The notes under the pieces: model-generated
The model's input: the letters and a program-made list of their open reading frames with translations, nothing else
The model's database searches: none
Told to the model about the DNA's origin: nothing
Program-made: the position numbers and the translations under genes
Shown: positions 35,851-44,530 of the stretch, in pieces
Layout of the letters: each line of letters opens with the position of its first letter
How positions within the stretch are numbered: the first letter of the stretch is position 1
NCBI GenBank assembly: GCA_002298915.1
Contig: DBML01000030.1
Location: 1-60,704 of the forward strand
Length of the DNA stretch: 60,704 nt
Reading direction: 5' to 3'
Source: Clostridium sp. UBA699
GTDB lineage: Bacteria; Bacillota; Clostridia; Clostridiales; Clostridiaceae

Positions 35851-36292
35851 TGTCCCTCTCCCCCAGTTCGAAGTCGTAGCCGAGCAGCACGTCCTGGATC
35901 TCTTTGTAGGCCTTCAGGATCATGTCGCCGCACTTCACGGGGTATATCTCGCCCTGGTCCGTGAAGATGTCCTCAGTCACGAGGTCGCTGCACTGCGTGC
36001 TGCTGTATTGAGCTTTGAACCATTCGGTGAACTCGTCGGACATGCTCTTGAGCTTGGGGCTCTTCTCCTCCTCGGCCCTTCCGCGGCCCGCGTAGAGCCC
36101 GAACACCATGAGAGCCCCTGAAAGTATGCCGCAGGTTCCCCTGCACTGCATTCCTGCGCACATCCCGTTTGCCGCCCTCACAAGGTCGTAGTTTTCCCTT
36201 CCCTCCTTCTCGAGCACGAGAAGCATCAGGATCTGCGAGCAGCAGTAACCCTTGGAAGCGTATTTGTATATATCGAAAAATTCCATATCCAT
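35840..36292 (-). CDS. C-GCAxxG-C-C family redox protein
   Basis: This 150-residue protein has the spaced cysteine pattern of the C_GCAxxG_C_C family: GYCCSQILM, NGMCAGMQCRGTCGILSGAL, STQCSDLV and VKCGDMIL. Such proteins are probably small redox or metal-binding proteins. AGGAGGTCATTTTC precedes the ATG. It corresponds from memory to the DVU_1555 family in the same gene neighbourhood of Desulfovibrio. The partner is probably the radical SAM protein whose gene it overlaps. Confidence 0.85.
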   Translation of the reverse strand: MDMEFFDIYKYASKGYCCSQILMLLVLEKEGRENYDLVRAANGMCAGMQCRGTCGILSGALMVFGLYAGRGRAEEEKSPKLKSMSDEFTEWFKAQYSSTQCSDLVTEDIFTDQGEIYPVKCGDMILKAYKEIQDVLLGYDFELGERDNGE

Positions 36293-36304
36293 GAAAATGA
36301 CCTC

Positions 36305-37030
36305 CTATAATTTTCTGCATACCATCATGAAGTACCCTGCCTTGCACAGCGACAGCAGGTGCCTGAACTCGTCCATGTCTGCGCTGCAGCCCGACATCCT
36401 GCTCCAGAAGGCGGCCATGCTGCCGTATTCGAAAATCAGCTTGACGGTGAGCTGCCTCAGGCATTCCGTCTGGTCCTCCTCCAGCTCAACCGCGAAGCCT
36501 TCCTTTTCAAGCTTCTCCCTAAGCTTCTCCAGGTCCAGCATCCCCCTTAGGCAGCTCCTGACGCTGAAATCCTGAAGCTTCTGGATATATTCAGGATTCC
36601 TTGCGCAGACGTCGGATATCACGAGCCAGCCTCCGCTCCTCAGCACCCGGGAGCACTCGCCTAGAACCTTGTCCAGGTCGTCCATAAGGGATAGCGTGCA
36701 TTCAGCGAAGACGCCATCCAGGCAGCCCTCCCCGAAGGGTATGCTCTCGCCCACGCCCTTCATGATGCTTATGCCTGGGTACCTGGCCATACCTTCTGCT
36801 ATGAGCAGCTCCGAAGGCTCGAGCCCGGCGGCGTCCATGCCGCACTCCGCCCTCAGGAAGCTCACCGTGTCACCAAGCCCGGAGCCTATGTCGAGCACCC
36901 TGCTGCCCTCCTTGAGGCCGGTGAAGCCCAGCGCCCTTCTCGTTATGCTGAAGCCGCCCGGCCTGAGCGTCTCCCCGAGGGACTCCCTCAGTTCCTTGTT
37001 TTCATATAGGTTGCATGAGCAGTTCTCCAT
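36305..37030 (-). CDS. Class I SAM-dependent methyltransferase (DVU_1556-like)
   Basis: This 241-residue protein has the class I methyltransferase core: SRVLDIGSGLGDTVSFL (motif I), AAGLEPSELLIAEG, GCLDGVFAECTLSL and LRSGGWLVISDV. It begins MENCSCNLYENKELRESLGE, with two early Cys. The substrate is not evident. It sits between the redox proteins of the operon and likely acts with the radical SAM protein, as the same pair recurs near molybdenum hydroxylases. Confidence 0.85.
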   Translation of the reverse strand: MENCSCNLYENKELRESLGETLRPGGFSITRRALGFTGLKEGSRVLDIGSGLGDTVSFLRAECGMDAAGLEPSELLIAEGMARYPGISIMKGVGESIPFGEGCLDGVFAECTLSLMDDLDKVLGECSRVLRSGGWLVISDVCARNPEYIQKLQDFSVRSCLRGMLDLEKLREKLEKEGFAVELEEDQTECLRQLTVKLIFEYGSMAAFWSRMSGCSADMDEFRHLLSLCKAGYFMMVCRKL

Positions 37031-37043
37031 CCTTCACCATCCC

Positions 37044-37253
37044 CTATTTGTCCTCAAGCGATTTTTCCACCTCGAGCATCTTACCAAGCGCCAGGTCCTC
37101 GGTTATCAGGACCATCCCGCAGGAAGGGCACTTGAGAAGCTCAACCTCGAAGTTCCCGCCCAGGTACGTGAGCTTAACCTTCCCTGCCTGCAGCTCGCCC
37201 CCGCATTTCCCGCACTTCCATTTGGTGTTCTTGTCTATGAATTCAGTTCCCAT
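37044..37253 (-). CDS. Small zinc-ribbon-like redox protein (DVU_1557-like)
   Basis: This 69-residue protein has two CxxC knuckles, WKCGKCGGEL and LKCPSCGMVL, with a strand-rich middle (KVKLTYLGGNFEVELL). It should bind zinc or iron. Small proteins of this type stand next to the methyltransferase in related clusters. Three bases separate it from the FAD/Fe-S gene upstream. Confidence 0.8.
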   Translation of the reverse strand: MGTEFIDKNTKWKCGKCGGELQAGKVKLTYLGGNFEVELLKCPSCGMVLITEDLALGKMLEVEKSLEDK

Positions 37254-37255
37254 GG

Positions 37256-39514
37256 CTACTCCTCCACAATTTCCATTCTGTGACTGTAGGCGTTGAAGAC
37301 TTCGTACCCGTCTCCGTCCGGGAGATACTCCACCCAGTAGGTCACCCGGTGCTGGCTGAGGGAGCTCAGAAGGTGCCCGTTCCCAGGGTTGACGAAGCTC
37401 CTTCCCGTCTCCTTGGCGTGCTTGAGCACCGCCTTGATATCCTTGAGGAGTATGAGCCTGTCCTCGAGCTTCTCGGTCACCTCAGCGCTGAGCCTGAGGC
37501 CGAAGCCCGGCTCCTCCTCAGGGAGCTGTACGCTGTCCTTCCAGACCGCGTTGAGCATCCTGTTCTTGAGCAGCCTCCTGTTCTGCTGCCTCTCGGATAT
37601 CGTGGGACCCTTCTTCGCTGCGCTTTCCTCCAGGTCCTTGCCGTACATGAGGTCGAATATGTGGAAAACCCTCTTACCTTCCTTCTTGAAAAGGTCCCTG
37701 CACATGAAGCAGTAGGCGGCGTAGTCCAGCTCGGATTCCGCGATCCTCTCCCTGATCATCTCCTTGGCCATTAACTTGTCGGAATACAGAGCAAGCCCCC
37801 CGTAGCCGCAGCATTTTGTCCTGTTCCCGGAGAACTCCAGCTCCTCCAGCTCGAGCCCCAGCAGCCTGAGTACCTCCCTGGCGCTTTCCTGCAGCTGGTC
37901 GTGATGACGGGAGGTGCATGCGTCGGAAAGCGCTATCTTGAGCCCGCTGCAGCTGCCCTCCTTGCCGGACGGCAGCCCTTTATCGGCGTATACCTCCCAT
38001 ACCGAGAGGACCTCGAACCCGTCGAGGTGCTTTTTGAATATGTCGTAGCAGGTGGAGCAGCCGGTTATTATCTTCGGGCTGCCCACACCCTCCAGTTCCT
38101 TCTTCATCTTTTCCAGGTTTATGTTGAACAGCTCTGTCCTTCCCGCCCAGCTTGCAGGGGCTCCGCAGCATCCGAACATTAGTCCGGTACCGCCTTCCAG
38201 CTTCTGAGTCAGGTAATTGTATACCTCCTCGACGTACCCGGGTTCCGACGCAGCCATCTGGCAGCCCGGGAAGAAAACATAACTGCTTTTTTCAAATCCA
38301 GGTTCATTCCTTATCATGCTGAACTCTTCGCTGACGTTGTACTCCATGTCCCTCAGGGCGAAGTCGAAGGCGGAAGGCGGCATCTTGCCCCTGTTCACCA
38401 TGCTCTCCCTGCTCTCCATAACAACATCCTTGAGCGGCAGGTCCACGGGGCACAGCTCCGTGCATAAGCCGCAGACAGCGCAGGAGTTTATCATTATGTT
38501 TGCAAAGTGGTTGCCCAGCACGAGCCTCTCGTTGTGGTTGATCTGCCTGAGGTACTTCTTTATGGTCATCTTGTACCTTCTAAGGTGGACGCATACCCTG
38601 TTGCATTCGTTGCATTCGCACATTATGCAGCGGTTCGCTTCCGCCGCCGCTTCTTCCTTTGTGTAGACGTAAGGGGCTTCCCTGTTTTCGACAACCCCCT
38701 CTGCCGGAACCTTTTCGGTGTTGACGATGAGCTTCGTCCCGTAGGAGCCCTCGTTTTCCCTCAGCGCCGTCAGCGAAATGCCTTTAAGGTACCTTTCGAT
38801 GGTCACGGCGCCGCTTCTGCCCGAAGCTGCAGCCTGAATAACCGAGTCTCCGAATTTTCCGGCCAGATTTCCGCTGTAAAAAACGTTCCCCTCGTCAGTT
38901 TTTTCGGAATCCCCGAATGCCACAAAAACAGCGTTGTAGGAATAACTCAGCTCCCGGAGCATGGCATCGTCTACGGCGGTCCCCTTGGTTACCCCGCTGA
39001 TGCTCTTCTCCAGGTATTCAAGTTCTTCCGCGAGCACTGTTTCAGGCAATAGCTTCTTATCTATTTCAAGAAGGCGCCCCCCGATCCTGTCCTCCTTCTC
39101 GAAGAGATGAACCTCGAACCCCTTCTTCAGAAGCTCGACCGCAGCAGCCAGGCCGCTTACTCCCGCACCTGCAACCGCGGCGCTGAAGCCGTTCCTTGGA
39201 ACGTCAATTTCCTTCCTCCTTGGAGAGACGGAATCCACGACGGTCCTCTCGAGCATGGATATGTTTATCGCTCCGCCGAAATCCTTCTTGAGGCACTCGC
39301 TGTAGCAGGGGTGGTCGCAGATCCTGCAAAGCACGCCCACCATGGGAATCTTTTTTTCCAGCTGCTTGTACGCCCTGTCGAAGCTGCCTTTTTTGATCTC
39401 CTGCAGGAAAGCCTTGACGTCGACATGAAAAGGGCAGGCAGCCATGCAGGCGGGGGAGTGCTCCGCTATGCATTTGGATTCCATATTCAATATCTTTTCA
39501 CTATCCATTTCCAT
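37256..39514 (-). CDS. FAD- and Fe-S-dependent oxidoreductase with CCG domains
   Basis: This 752-residue protein combines an N-terminal 4Fe-4S region as in glutamate synthase small subunits (CMAACPFHVDV, CRICDHPCYSEC), an FAD/NAD fold (VAGAGVSGLAAAVELLKKG), further clusters (CIMCECNECNRVC and CAVCGLCTELCPVDLPL) and two CCG domains (MFGCCGAPASWAG, TKCCGYGGLAL). CCG domains occur in HdrB and GlpC and handle disulfides or quinones. It probably passes electrons between the hydroxylase and another carrier. It follows the hydroxylase gene after a hairpin and is normal in such clusters. Confidence 0.85.
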   Translation of the reverse strand: MEMDSEKILNMESKCIAEHSPACMAACPFHVDVKAFLQEIKKGSFDRAYKQLEKKIPMVGVLCRICDHPCYSECLKKDFGGAINISMLERTVVDSVSPRRKEIDVPRNGFSAAVAGAGVSGLAAAVELLKKGFEVHLFEKEDRIGGRLLEIDKKLLPETVLAEELEYLEKSISGVTKGTAVDDAMLRELSYSYNAVFVAFGDSEKTDEGNVFYSGNLAGKFGDSVIQAAASGRSGAVTIERYLKGISLTALRENEGSYGTKLIVNTEKVPAEGVVENREAPYVYTKEEAAAEANRCIMCECNECNRVCVHLRRYKMTIKKYLRQINHNERLVLGNHFANIMINSCAVCGLCTELCPVDLPLKDVVMESRESMVNRGKMPPSAFDFALRDMEYNVSEEFSMIRNEPGFEKSSYVFFPGCQMAASEPGYVEEVYNYLTQKLEGGTGLMFGCCGAPASWAGRTELFNINLEKMKKELEGVGSPKIITGCSTCYDIFKKHLDGFEVLSVWEVYADKGLPSGKEGSCSGLKIALSDACTSRHHDQLQESAREVLRLLGLELEELEFSGNRTKCCGYGGLALYSDKLMAKEMIRERIAESELDYAAYCFMCRDLFKKEGKRVFHIFDLMYGKDLEESAAKKGPTISERQQNRRLLKNRMLNAVWKDSVQLPEEEPGFGLRLSAEVTEKLEDRLILLKDIKAVLKHAKETGRSFVNPGNGHLLSSLSQHRVTYWVEYLPDGDGYEVFNAYSHRMEIVEE

Positions 39515-39534
39515 TTCCTCCGGAATTTAGAGTT

Positions 39535-39575
39535 TTAGGCAGCATCCCCACCATGGCAAATGGGGATGCCGCCTA
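39535..39575 (-). other. Intercistronic hairpin after the hydroxylase gene
   Basis: GGCGGCATCCCCA pairs with TGGGGATGCTGCC on the minus strand, with a ten-base loop and no T run afterwards. It is too strong to be chance. It probably protects the hydroxylase mRNA or lowers readthrough into the maturation genes. Confidence 0.65.
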
Positions 39576-39596
39576 AGTATTATATATTAGGAAGGG

Positions 39597-42317
39597 CTAT
39601 TTTTTTATTTTTGCAAGTATCTTTTCAGGAAGGGCAGGAAGCTTTGTGATCCTTGCTCCGCATGCGTCGTATATTGCGTTGATTATTGCTGCGTGCGGTG
39701 CCGAAAGAGGCATTTCTCCTGATCCCGAAGCGCCGTATGGTCCGTATGGCCTTTCAGTTTCCTGGTATATTATCTCCATGGCGTCCGGAACGTCCCTTAC
39801 CTGAGGTATTCCGCAGCCAGTGAGGGTGATGTGCTTCTTCAGGTCTTCGAAGTCTTCTGTTAAAGCGAGGCCGATACCCTGTGCGAGGCCGCCGTACATC
39901 TGTCCGTCGAGAACGAGCTTGTTGATTATCGTTCCGCAGTCTCCTGCAAGAGTAAGCTTTTCAACCTTGGCTTTTCCTGTGTTCATGTCGACTTCCACCT
40001 CGGCAAGGAGTACTCCGTACATGTAGCATGGGAAAGGATTTCCCTGTCCTGTTTCAGTGCTGCATTCCTTGCATGGAGCTGTCCATGTTCCGTCGTATCT
40101 TACAGCTTTGCCTTCTGCAACCATTTCGTCGTAGGTCTTGAATGTTCCGTCTTCCTTCTTCAGCGCTGCGAGGAGGTTCTCGCAGGCAACCTTTGTTGCG
40201 TTTCCTGTGAGCACGTTTGAACGGCTTCCGCCCGCAGGTCCGCTGTTTGGAGTGAACTCCATGTCGTTCATGAGGAGAGTGATGTCCTCAGGCTTGATTC
40301 CGAGAGGCTGCAGTGTCTCGAACGCTATTGCAAGAGTTCCCATGTCAGCGCCCTGTCCGTGGTCTTCCCATGAGTTAGCAACGATAACTCCGTTCGGAGT
40401 GAGCTCAACCCAGGCAGCTGAAGAGTCTGCGCCGTCAAGTCCTGAACCGTAGATGAGGAGCGTGATTCCAGCGCCGTATTTTTTGTCTGTTGAAGCTGCG
40501 TTCTTTTCTTTGACTGCTGCTTTAGCCTTGTCGTAGTAAGGTTTTATCTTTTCAAGGAGTCCAGGCAGAGCTATGACGTCAGGCTCGCATCCGTTCGGAG
40601 TCGTGTCGCCTTCCCTGTATACGTTCTTGTACCTGAATTCCCACGGGTCGATCCCGGCTTTCTCTGCCAGTTCGTCTACGAGGACTTCCGATGCGAACAG
40701 GGACTGAGGTGATCCGTAGCCTCTGAACGCGGAGCCCCATGCGTGGTTCGTGCAGACTGTTCTTCCTTCTCCTCTTATGTTAGGGATCATGTAGCCGGCG
40801 CCTATGAACTGGGATCCTCTCATTGTAAGGAGGTCTCCGAATTCGCAGTAAGGGCCGTGGTCAACTGACCAGTCTGATTCCAGGGCTTTTATCTTGCCGT
40901 TTTCGTCTGCGCCCATCTTGACTGTCATGAAGAACGGCGATCTCTTTCCAGTGTAGGTTATCTGCTGGTACATGTTGAACTCGAGGTATACAGGTCTCTT
41001 CGTTACCATTGCTGCCACTCCGAGAAGCCCTTCCATGGTTGGGCTGAACTTGTAGCCGAACGTTCCGCCTGTAGGGTTCTGGACTATATAGAGGTCTTCT
41101 ACAGGAACTCCTATTCCCGGGGCAACCATGAGCGCATGCACGTGTATTCCTATGCTCTTCGAGTGGACTATGAGTTTTCCGTCTTCGTTGAAGTATGCGA
41201 AGCCTACGTCCGGCTCCAGCGGGAGGTGAGGCTGCCTTCCAACGTAGAAATCATCCTCGACTACGTATGGGAGCTTCTCCATGAGCGGTGCGGTGTCCTC
41301 TCCCTTTATGTTCTTTGTTTCGAAGTAGATGTTAGGTGTGCCAGGATGAATCTCTATGGCGTCCTCTGCCATTGCTGCAGGAGCGCTCATGTATGCAGGG
41401 AGTATCTCCAGCTCAACCTTGACCATTTCAGCAGCCGCTTCAGCCTGGGAAGGCGTGTCTGCAAGGACCATAGCAAGGGCATCCCCGAACTGGAAAACCT
41501 TCTTGTCGTTGAGTATAGGCCTTTCAAGTCCGTCGCCTTTGTTTGTAGGGAACGCGAGTCCGTTTATCCTGTTTGTTCCTGGTACGTCCTTGTAGGTGAT
41601 GACCTTGTGAACTCCAGGCATCTTTTCAGCTTCCGAAGTGTCTATGGAGATTATGTTTGCATGCGAAACCTTGGCCTGAACAAGCTTGATGTGCAGGGCG
41701 TTTTCAGGAAGCTGGAGTCCCAGGTCTGCGCCGAAGTCCCATGTACCTGTAACCTTGGCAGCAGCGCTTGGCCTTACGTAGTCTGTACCTAGTATGCTTG
41801 CGCCTTCAGGCAGCTTGTACCAGAGCTCTTCTTTTGTGATTTCGCCCCTCATAAGCTTTGCAGCAGACATTACAGCGTCGACAAGCGGTTTGTAGCCTGT
41901 GCATCTGCAGACGTTCCTGTGCTTCTGGAACCAGTCTCTTACCTCTTCTCTTGTAGGGTTGATGTTTTCGTCGAGCAGTGCCTTAGATGAAACTATGAAT
42001 CCAGGTGTACAGAATCCGCACTGTGCAGCTCCGTGTACCATCCATGCGATCTGCACAGGATGGAGGTCCTTGACTGTTCCTACGCCTTCAACCGTGATTA
42101 TTTCCGCATCGTCCTTGACCCTCTTCATTCTGGTGATACAAGCTTTTACAACCTTGCCGTCCAGTATTACCGAGCAGGCTCCGCATTCACCCTTTCCGCA
42201 GCCTACCTTTGTTCCTGTGAGAAGCAGCTGTTTTCTGAGCACGTCAGCAAGCGTTGCCTCCGGATCAGCGATTACCATTTTCCTGATCCCGTTGATTACC
42301 AAAAATTTCTTTAACAT
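39597..42317 (-). CDS. Molybdenum-dependent aldehyde oxidoreductase (Mop type)
   Basis: This 906-residue enzyme has the single-chain layout of Desulfovibrio gigas Mop, which oxidises aldehydes to acids. The first [2Fe-2S] domain has CGKGECGACSVILDGK and the second has AQCGFCTPGFI with NVCRCTGYKPLVDA. The molybdopterin domain (from about 185) includes GTFGYKFSPTMEGLLG, RGYGSPQSLFASE and the C-terminal YGASGSGEMPLSAPH, whose Glu matches the catalytic base. There is no FAD domain, so electrons leave to another protein. Codon choice is less G+C-rich at third positions than in the neighbours, as expected for a highly expressed gene. Confidence 0.93.
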   Translation of the reverse strand: MLKKFLVINGIRKMVIADPEATLADVLRKQLLLTGTKVGCGKGECGACSVILDGKVVKACITRMKRVKDDAEIITVEGVGTVKDLHPVQIAWMVHGAAQCGFCTPGFIVSSKALLDENINPTREEVRDWFQKHRNVCRCTGYKPLVDAVMSAAKLMRGEITKEELWYKLPEGASILGTDYVRPSAAAKVTGTWDFGADLGLQLPENALHIKLVQAKVSHANIISIDTSEAEKMPGVHKVITYKDVPGTNRINGLAFPTNKGDGLERPILNDKKVFQFGDALAMVLADTPSQAEAAAEMVKVELEILPAYMSAPAAMAEDAIEIHPGTPNIYFETKNIKGEDTAPLMEKLPYVVEDDFYVGRQPHLPLEPDVGFAYFNEDGKLIVHSKSIGIHVHALMVAPGIGVPVEDLYIVQNPTGGTFGYKFSPTMEGLLGVAAMVTKRPVYLEFNMYQQITYTGKRSPFFMTVKMGADENGKIKALESDWSVDHGPYCEFGDLLTMRGSQFIGAGYMIPNIRGEGRTVCTNHAWGSAFRGYGSPQSLFASEVLVDELAEKAGIDPWEFRYKNVYREGDTTPNGCEPDVIALPGLLEKIKPYYDKAKAAVKEKNAASTDKKYGAGITLLIYGSGLDGADSSAAWVELTPNGVIVANSWEDHGQGADMGTLAIAFETLQPLGIKPEDITLLMNDMEFTPNSGPAGGSRSNVLTGNATKVACENLLAALKKEDGTFKTYDEMVAEGKAVRYDGTWTAPCKECSTETGQGNPFPCYMYGVLLAEVEVDMNTGKAKVEKLTLAGDCGTIINKLVLDGQMYGGLAQGIGLALTEDFEDLKKHITLTGCGIPQVRDVPDAMEIIYQETERPYGPYGASGSGEMPLSAPHAAIINAIYDACGARITKLPALPEKILAKIKK

Positions 42318-42333
42318 TTCCTTTCCCCTTTCA

Positions 42334-42363
42334 AAATTATTATTGTATATGAATTTTTAATAC
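42334..42363 (-). promoter_or_regulatory. Possible internal promoter of the hydroxylase gene
   Basis: TTGTAT, 17 bases and TAATAA lie on the minus strand in the 56-base gap before the hydroxylase start. ATTGTAT and ATATACAAT also form a small inverted repeat. Confidence 0.4.
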
Positions 42364-42373
42364 AATCGAAGAA

Positions 42374-43396
42374 TCAGCTTTTCCCGAAGCCGCAGTTCGG
42401 GTACCTGCAGTCCTTGCAGTTGCGGCAGTAGCCTCCCTGCCCCAGCCTTACTATGTCCTTTCTTTCAACCCTCTCGCCAGCGACTAGCCTCGGAAGCACG
42501 AGGTCCAGGATGGTCCTCCTGCTGTACATGACGCATCCGGGGAGGCCCAGCACCGGGATCTCCCCGATATAGGAGAGTAAAAACATGGCGCCTGGCAGTG
42601 TCGGCGCGCCGTAGGACAGGATGTCCGCGCCCGCCATCCTGATGCCGAGGGGTGTGACATCATCCGGATCGACGGACATTCCTCCCGTTACGGTGACTAT
42701 GTCTGCGCCGAGCTCTATGAGCTCCCTTATGGACTCCGCTATCATCTGCGGGTCGTCCTTCGAAAATACCTGTTTCAGTATGCTGCAGCCCAGCTCCTCG
42801 AATTTCCCCTGTACCGCCGGGCCGAACTTGTCCTTTATCCTTCCGTAGAAGACCTCGTTGCCAGTGGTGACTATGCCAGCCTTTAGCTTCCTGAACGGCT
42901 TGACCTGCACCACAGGGTCGGTTCCAGCGCATATCCTCTCGGCCTTCTTCACCTTCCAGTCCTTAACGACAAGCGGGATCACCCTTGTTCCCGCGACGGC
43001 TTCCCCTTCCTCTACTATGATGTTGCCGTTGAGTGTGGCGAACATGAGCTCGTCTGTGGCGTTCATGTCCAGGACCGCATCCTCGTCAATTTTGAGAAGG
43101 CCCCTGTGCTGGGCTACAAGTGTAGCTTTCCCCTCCTTCGGGCCGGTTATCGCTATGCCTGGCCCCGCTGCAGCCTTCGCCATCCTAACCGCCGCCTCGT
43201 TCTCATGTACGTCGTCTTCCGCGAACTCCATGATGTAGATGTTCTCTTTCCCAATATTCAAAAGCTTAGGTATGTCCTCTTCCCTTATGATGTGCCCCTT
43301 CTTGAAGGCCACCCCTTTTTTAACCCCGGGTACAATCTCTGTCATGTCATGGCCCAGAATCATCCCTATGGCGTCCTGAACTTGAACCGTTTTCAT
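42374..43396 (-). CDS. MoeA-like molybdopterin-binding protein with C-terminal Cys cluster
   Basis: This 340-residue protein carries a MoeA/MogA-type molybdopterin-binding domain (about 165-310; AGIVTTGNEVFYGR, TVTGGMSVDPDDVTPLGIR, LPGCVMYSRRTILDLVLPR). The first half is a shorter MoeA-like region. It ends in a cysteine-rich tail (GYCRNCKDCRYPNCGFGKS) that could bind a metal or Fe-S cluster. It heads the operon directly behind the sigma-54 promoter and is probably dedicated to cofactor supply for the hydroxylase. Confidence 0.87.
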   Translation of the reverse strand: MKTVQVQDAIGMILGHDMTEIVPGVKKGVAFKKGHIIREEDIPKLLNIGKENIYIMEFAEDDVHENEAAVRMAKAAAGPGIAITGPKEGKATLVAQHRGLLKIDEDAVLDMNATDELMFATLNGNIIVEEGEAVAGTRVIPLVVKDWKVKKAERICAGTDPVVQVKPFRKLKAGIVTTGNEVFYGRIKDKFGPAVQGKFEELGCSILKQVFSKDDPQMIAESIRELIELGADIVTVTGGMSVDPDDVTPLGIRMAGADILSYGAPTLPGAMFLLSYIGEIPVLGLPGCVMYSRRTILDLVLPRLVAGERVERKDIVRLGQGGYCRNCKDCRYPNCGFGKS

Positions 43397-43447
43397 CCAT
43401 ATTCCCCTTTCATCCGTTATCTTTTTTATCCACGGTACTATCTATAA

Positions 43448-43464
43448 GCATAAACCGTGCCAAA
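43448..43464 (-). promoter_or_regulatory. Sigma-54 promoter of the molybdenum hydroxylase operon
   Basis: The minus strand reads TTTGGCACGGTTTATGCTTA, giving GG and GC separated by ten bases within a good match to TGGCAC-N5-TTGCW. It lies about 50 bases upstream of the MoeA-like start. An enhancer-like palindrome lies 110 bases further up. Confidence 0.75.
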
Positions 43465-43569
43465 GGAACAGAACGGGCATTTTCAAGGGTGGACATGTAT
43501 GAAAATACTTCCCTGTATCAAAACGAGACTATATCGGAAAACCGTCTGTGTATCATTTTGCAACTTTGT

Positions 43570-43592
43570 CGTATTTTGATACGCAAAATACG
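43570..43592. promoter_or_regulatory. Enhancer-like palindrome upstream of the sigma-54 promoter
   Basis: CGTATTTTG and CAAAATACG form a perfect nine-base inverted repeat with a five-base spacer. Related half-sites (TGTATCAAAAC, TGTATCATTTTG) lie between it and the promoter, and an AACGTTTTCAGAAACGTT palindrome lies just beyond. The spacing suits binding by a sigma-54 activator, most simply the AcoR-like protein encoded at 28780-30669. Confidence 0.6.
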
Positions 43593-43698
43593 AACGTTTC
43601 TGAAAACGTTTTAATCCAATCTGATTGTTGCAAAAGGATGCAGTTAAGTCTAAAATTGTATTACAGAAAAATATAAGGTTAGCGATGAGGTGTTAGAT

Positions 43699-44448
43699 AT
43701 GGGCATTATAAACAAGATTATGGCGACTGTGGGCATCGGCAACGTTTCGGTAGACACCGTGATAGAGAACCCGAGCGTGACCGCCGGAGACGAGGTGCGC
43801 GGCAGCATCAGCATCAAGGGCGGAAAGGCTCCCCAGAAGGTTGAGGAGATCTACCTGTACGTGATGACCAAGGTTGAGAAAGAGACGAACAAGGTGAAGA
43901 CCGTAGGGAGGGAGAAGATCCAGAAGGTCGTCATACCGGTAGGCAGGACAATATCGGCCGGCGAGACCCTGAACCTGCCCTTCAGCTTCGTCTTGAGCAA
44001 GCATACCCCTTTCACAACGTTGAAAACTCCTGTATGGATACACACGGGGCTCGACATCAAATCGGTGATGGATCCAAAGGACAACGACAGCCTCAAGGTG
44101 GCAGCCGGCCCTTACCTGCAGGCGGTTCTGAACGCTTTCGAGAGGCTCGACCTGGTGATATACAGGGTCGTCAACGCCGAGGACCTTTACTACTCCAACA
44201 TGTCTTTCCTTCAGGAGATAGAGTTCAGGCCGACGGGTTCCTACAAATACGAGCTGAACTACGTGAAGCTGATGTACGTGCTGTACGATGCGAGCATCGA
44301 GCTGATCATGGAGGTCAACAAGAGCTCGGAGGACATGGACATCGAGGACCAGAAGGTGAGGTTCTACATCGAGTACGAGGACCTGAAGAGCAAGGATGCT
44401 TTCGAGATAGCCCAGATGATAAAGAGGAAGATCGAGAAGCTGTATTAG
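43699..44448 (+). CDS. spo0M: Sporulation-control protein Spo0M
   Basis: Spo0M is an arrestin-fold protein that influences entry into sporulation and cell division in Bacillus. This 249-residue protein shows the N-terminal MATVGIGNVSVDTVIENPSV segment and the paired beta-sandwich pattern (VRGSISIKGGKAPQKVEEIY, LPFSFVLSKHTPFTTLKTPVWIHTGLDI in two strands). The ATG at 43699 follows GAGGTGTTAGAT. It is divergent from the molybdenum operon and followed by a terminator. Confidence 0.88.
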   Translation: MGIINKIMATVGIGNVSVDTVIENPSVTAGDEVRGSISIKGGKAPQKVEEIYLYVMTKVEKETNKVKTVGREKIQKVVIPVGRTISAGETLNLPFSFVLSKHTPFTTLKTPVWIHTGLDIKSVMDPKDNDSLKVAAGPYLQAVLNAFERLDLVIYRVVNAEDLYYSNMSFLQEIEFRPTGSYKYELNYVKLMYVLYDASIELIMEVNKSSEDMDIEDQKVRFYIEYEDLKSKDAFEIAQMIKRKIEKLY

Positions 44449-44455
44449 CAAGAAA

Positions 44456-44496
44456 GGCAGGCGCGGGAAATTTCCAGCGCCTACCTTACCTTTTTT
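44456..44496 (+). terminator. Terminator after spo0M
   Basis: GGCAGGCGC pairs with GCGCCTACC around a GGAAATTTCC loop stem, followed shortly by TTTTTT. Confidence 0.7.
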
Positions 44497-44530
44497 GCGG
44501 TGCCTTGGGGTTGGTGCCCGCCCCCCCTAT

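Noticed and set aside
43397..43698. Molybdenum-cofactor riboswitch upstream of the hydroxylase operon
   Set aside because: The leader from the sigma-54 promoter is only about 40 bases, too short for that RNA; the upstream region holds palindromes instead.
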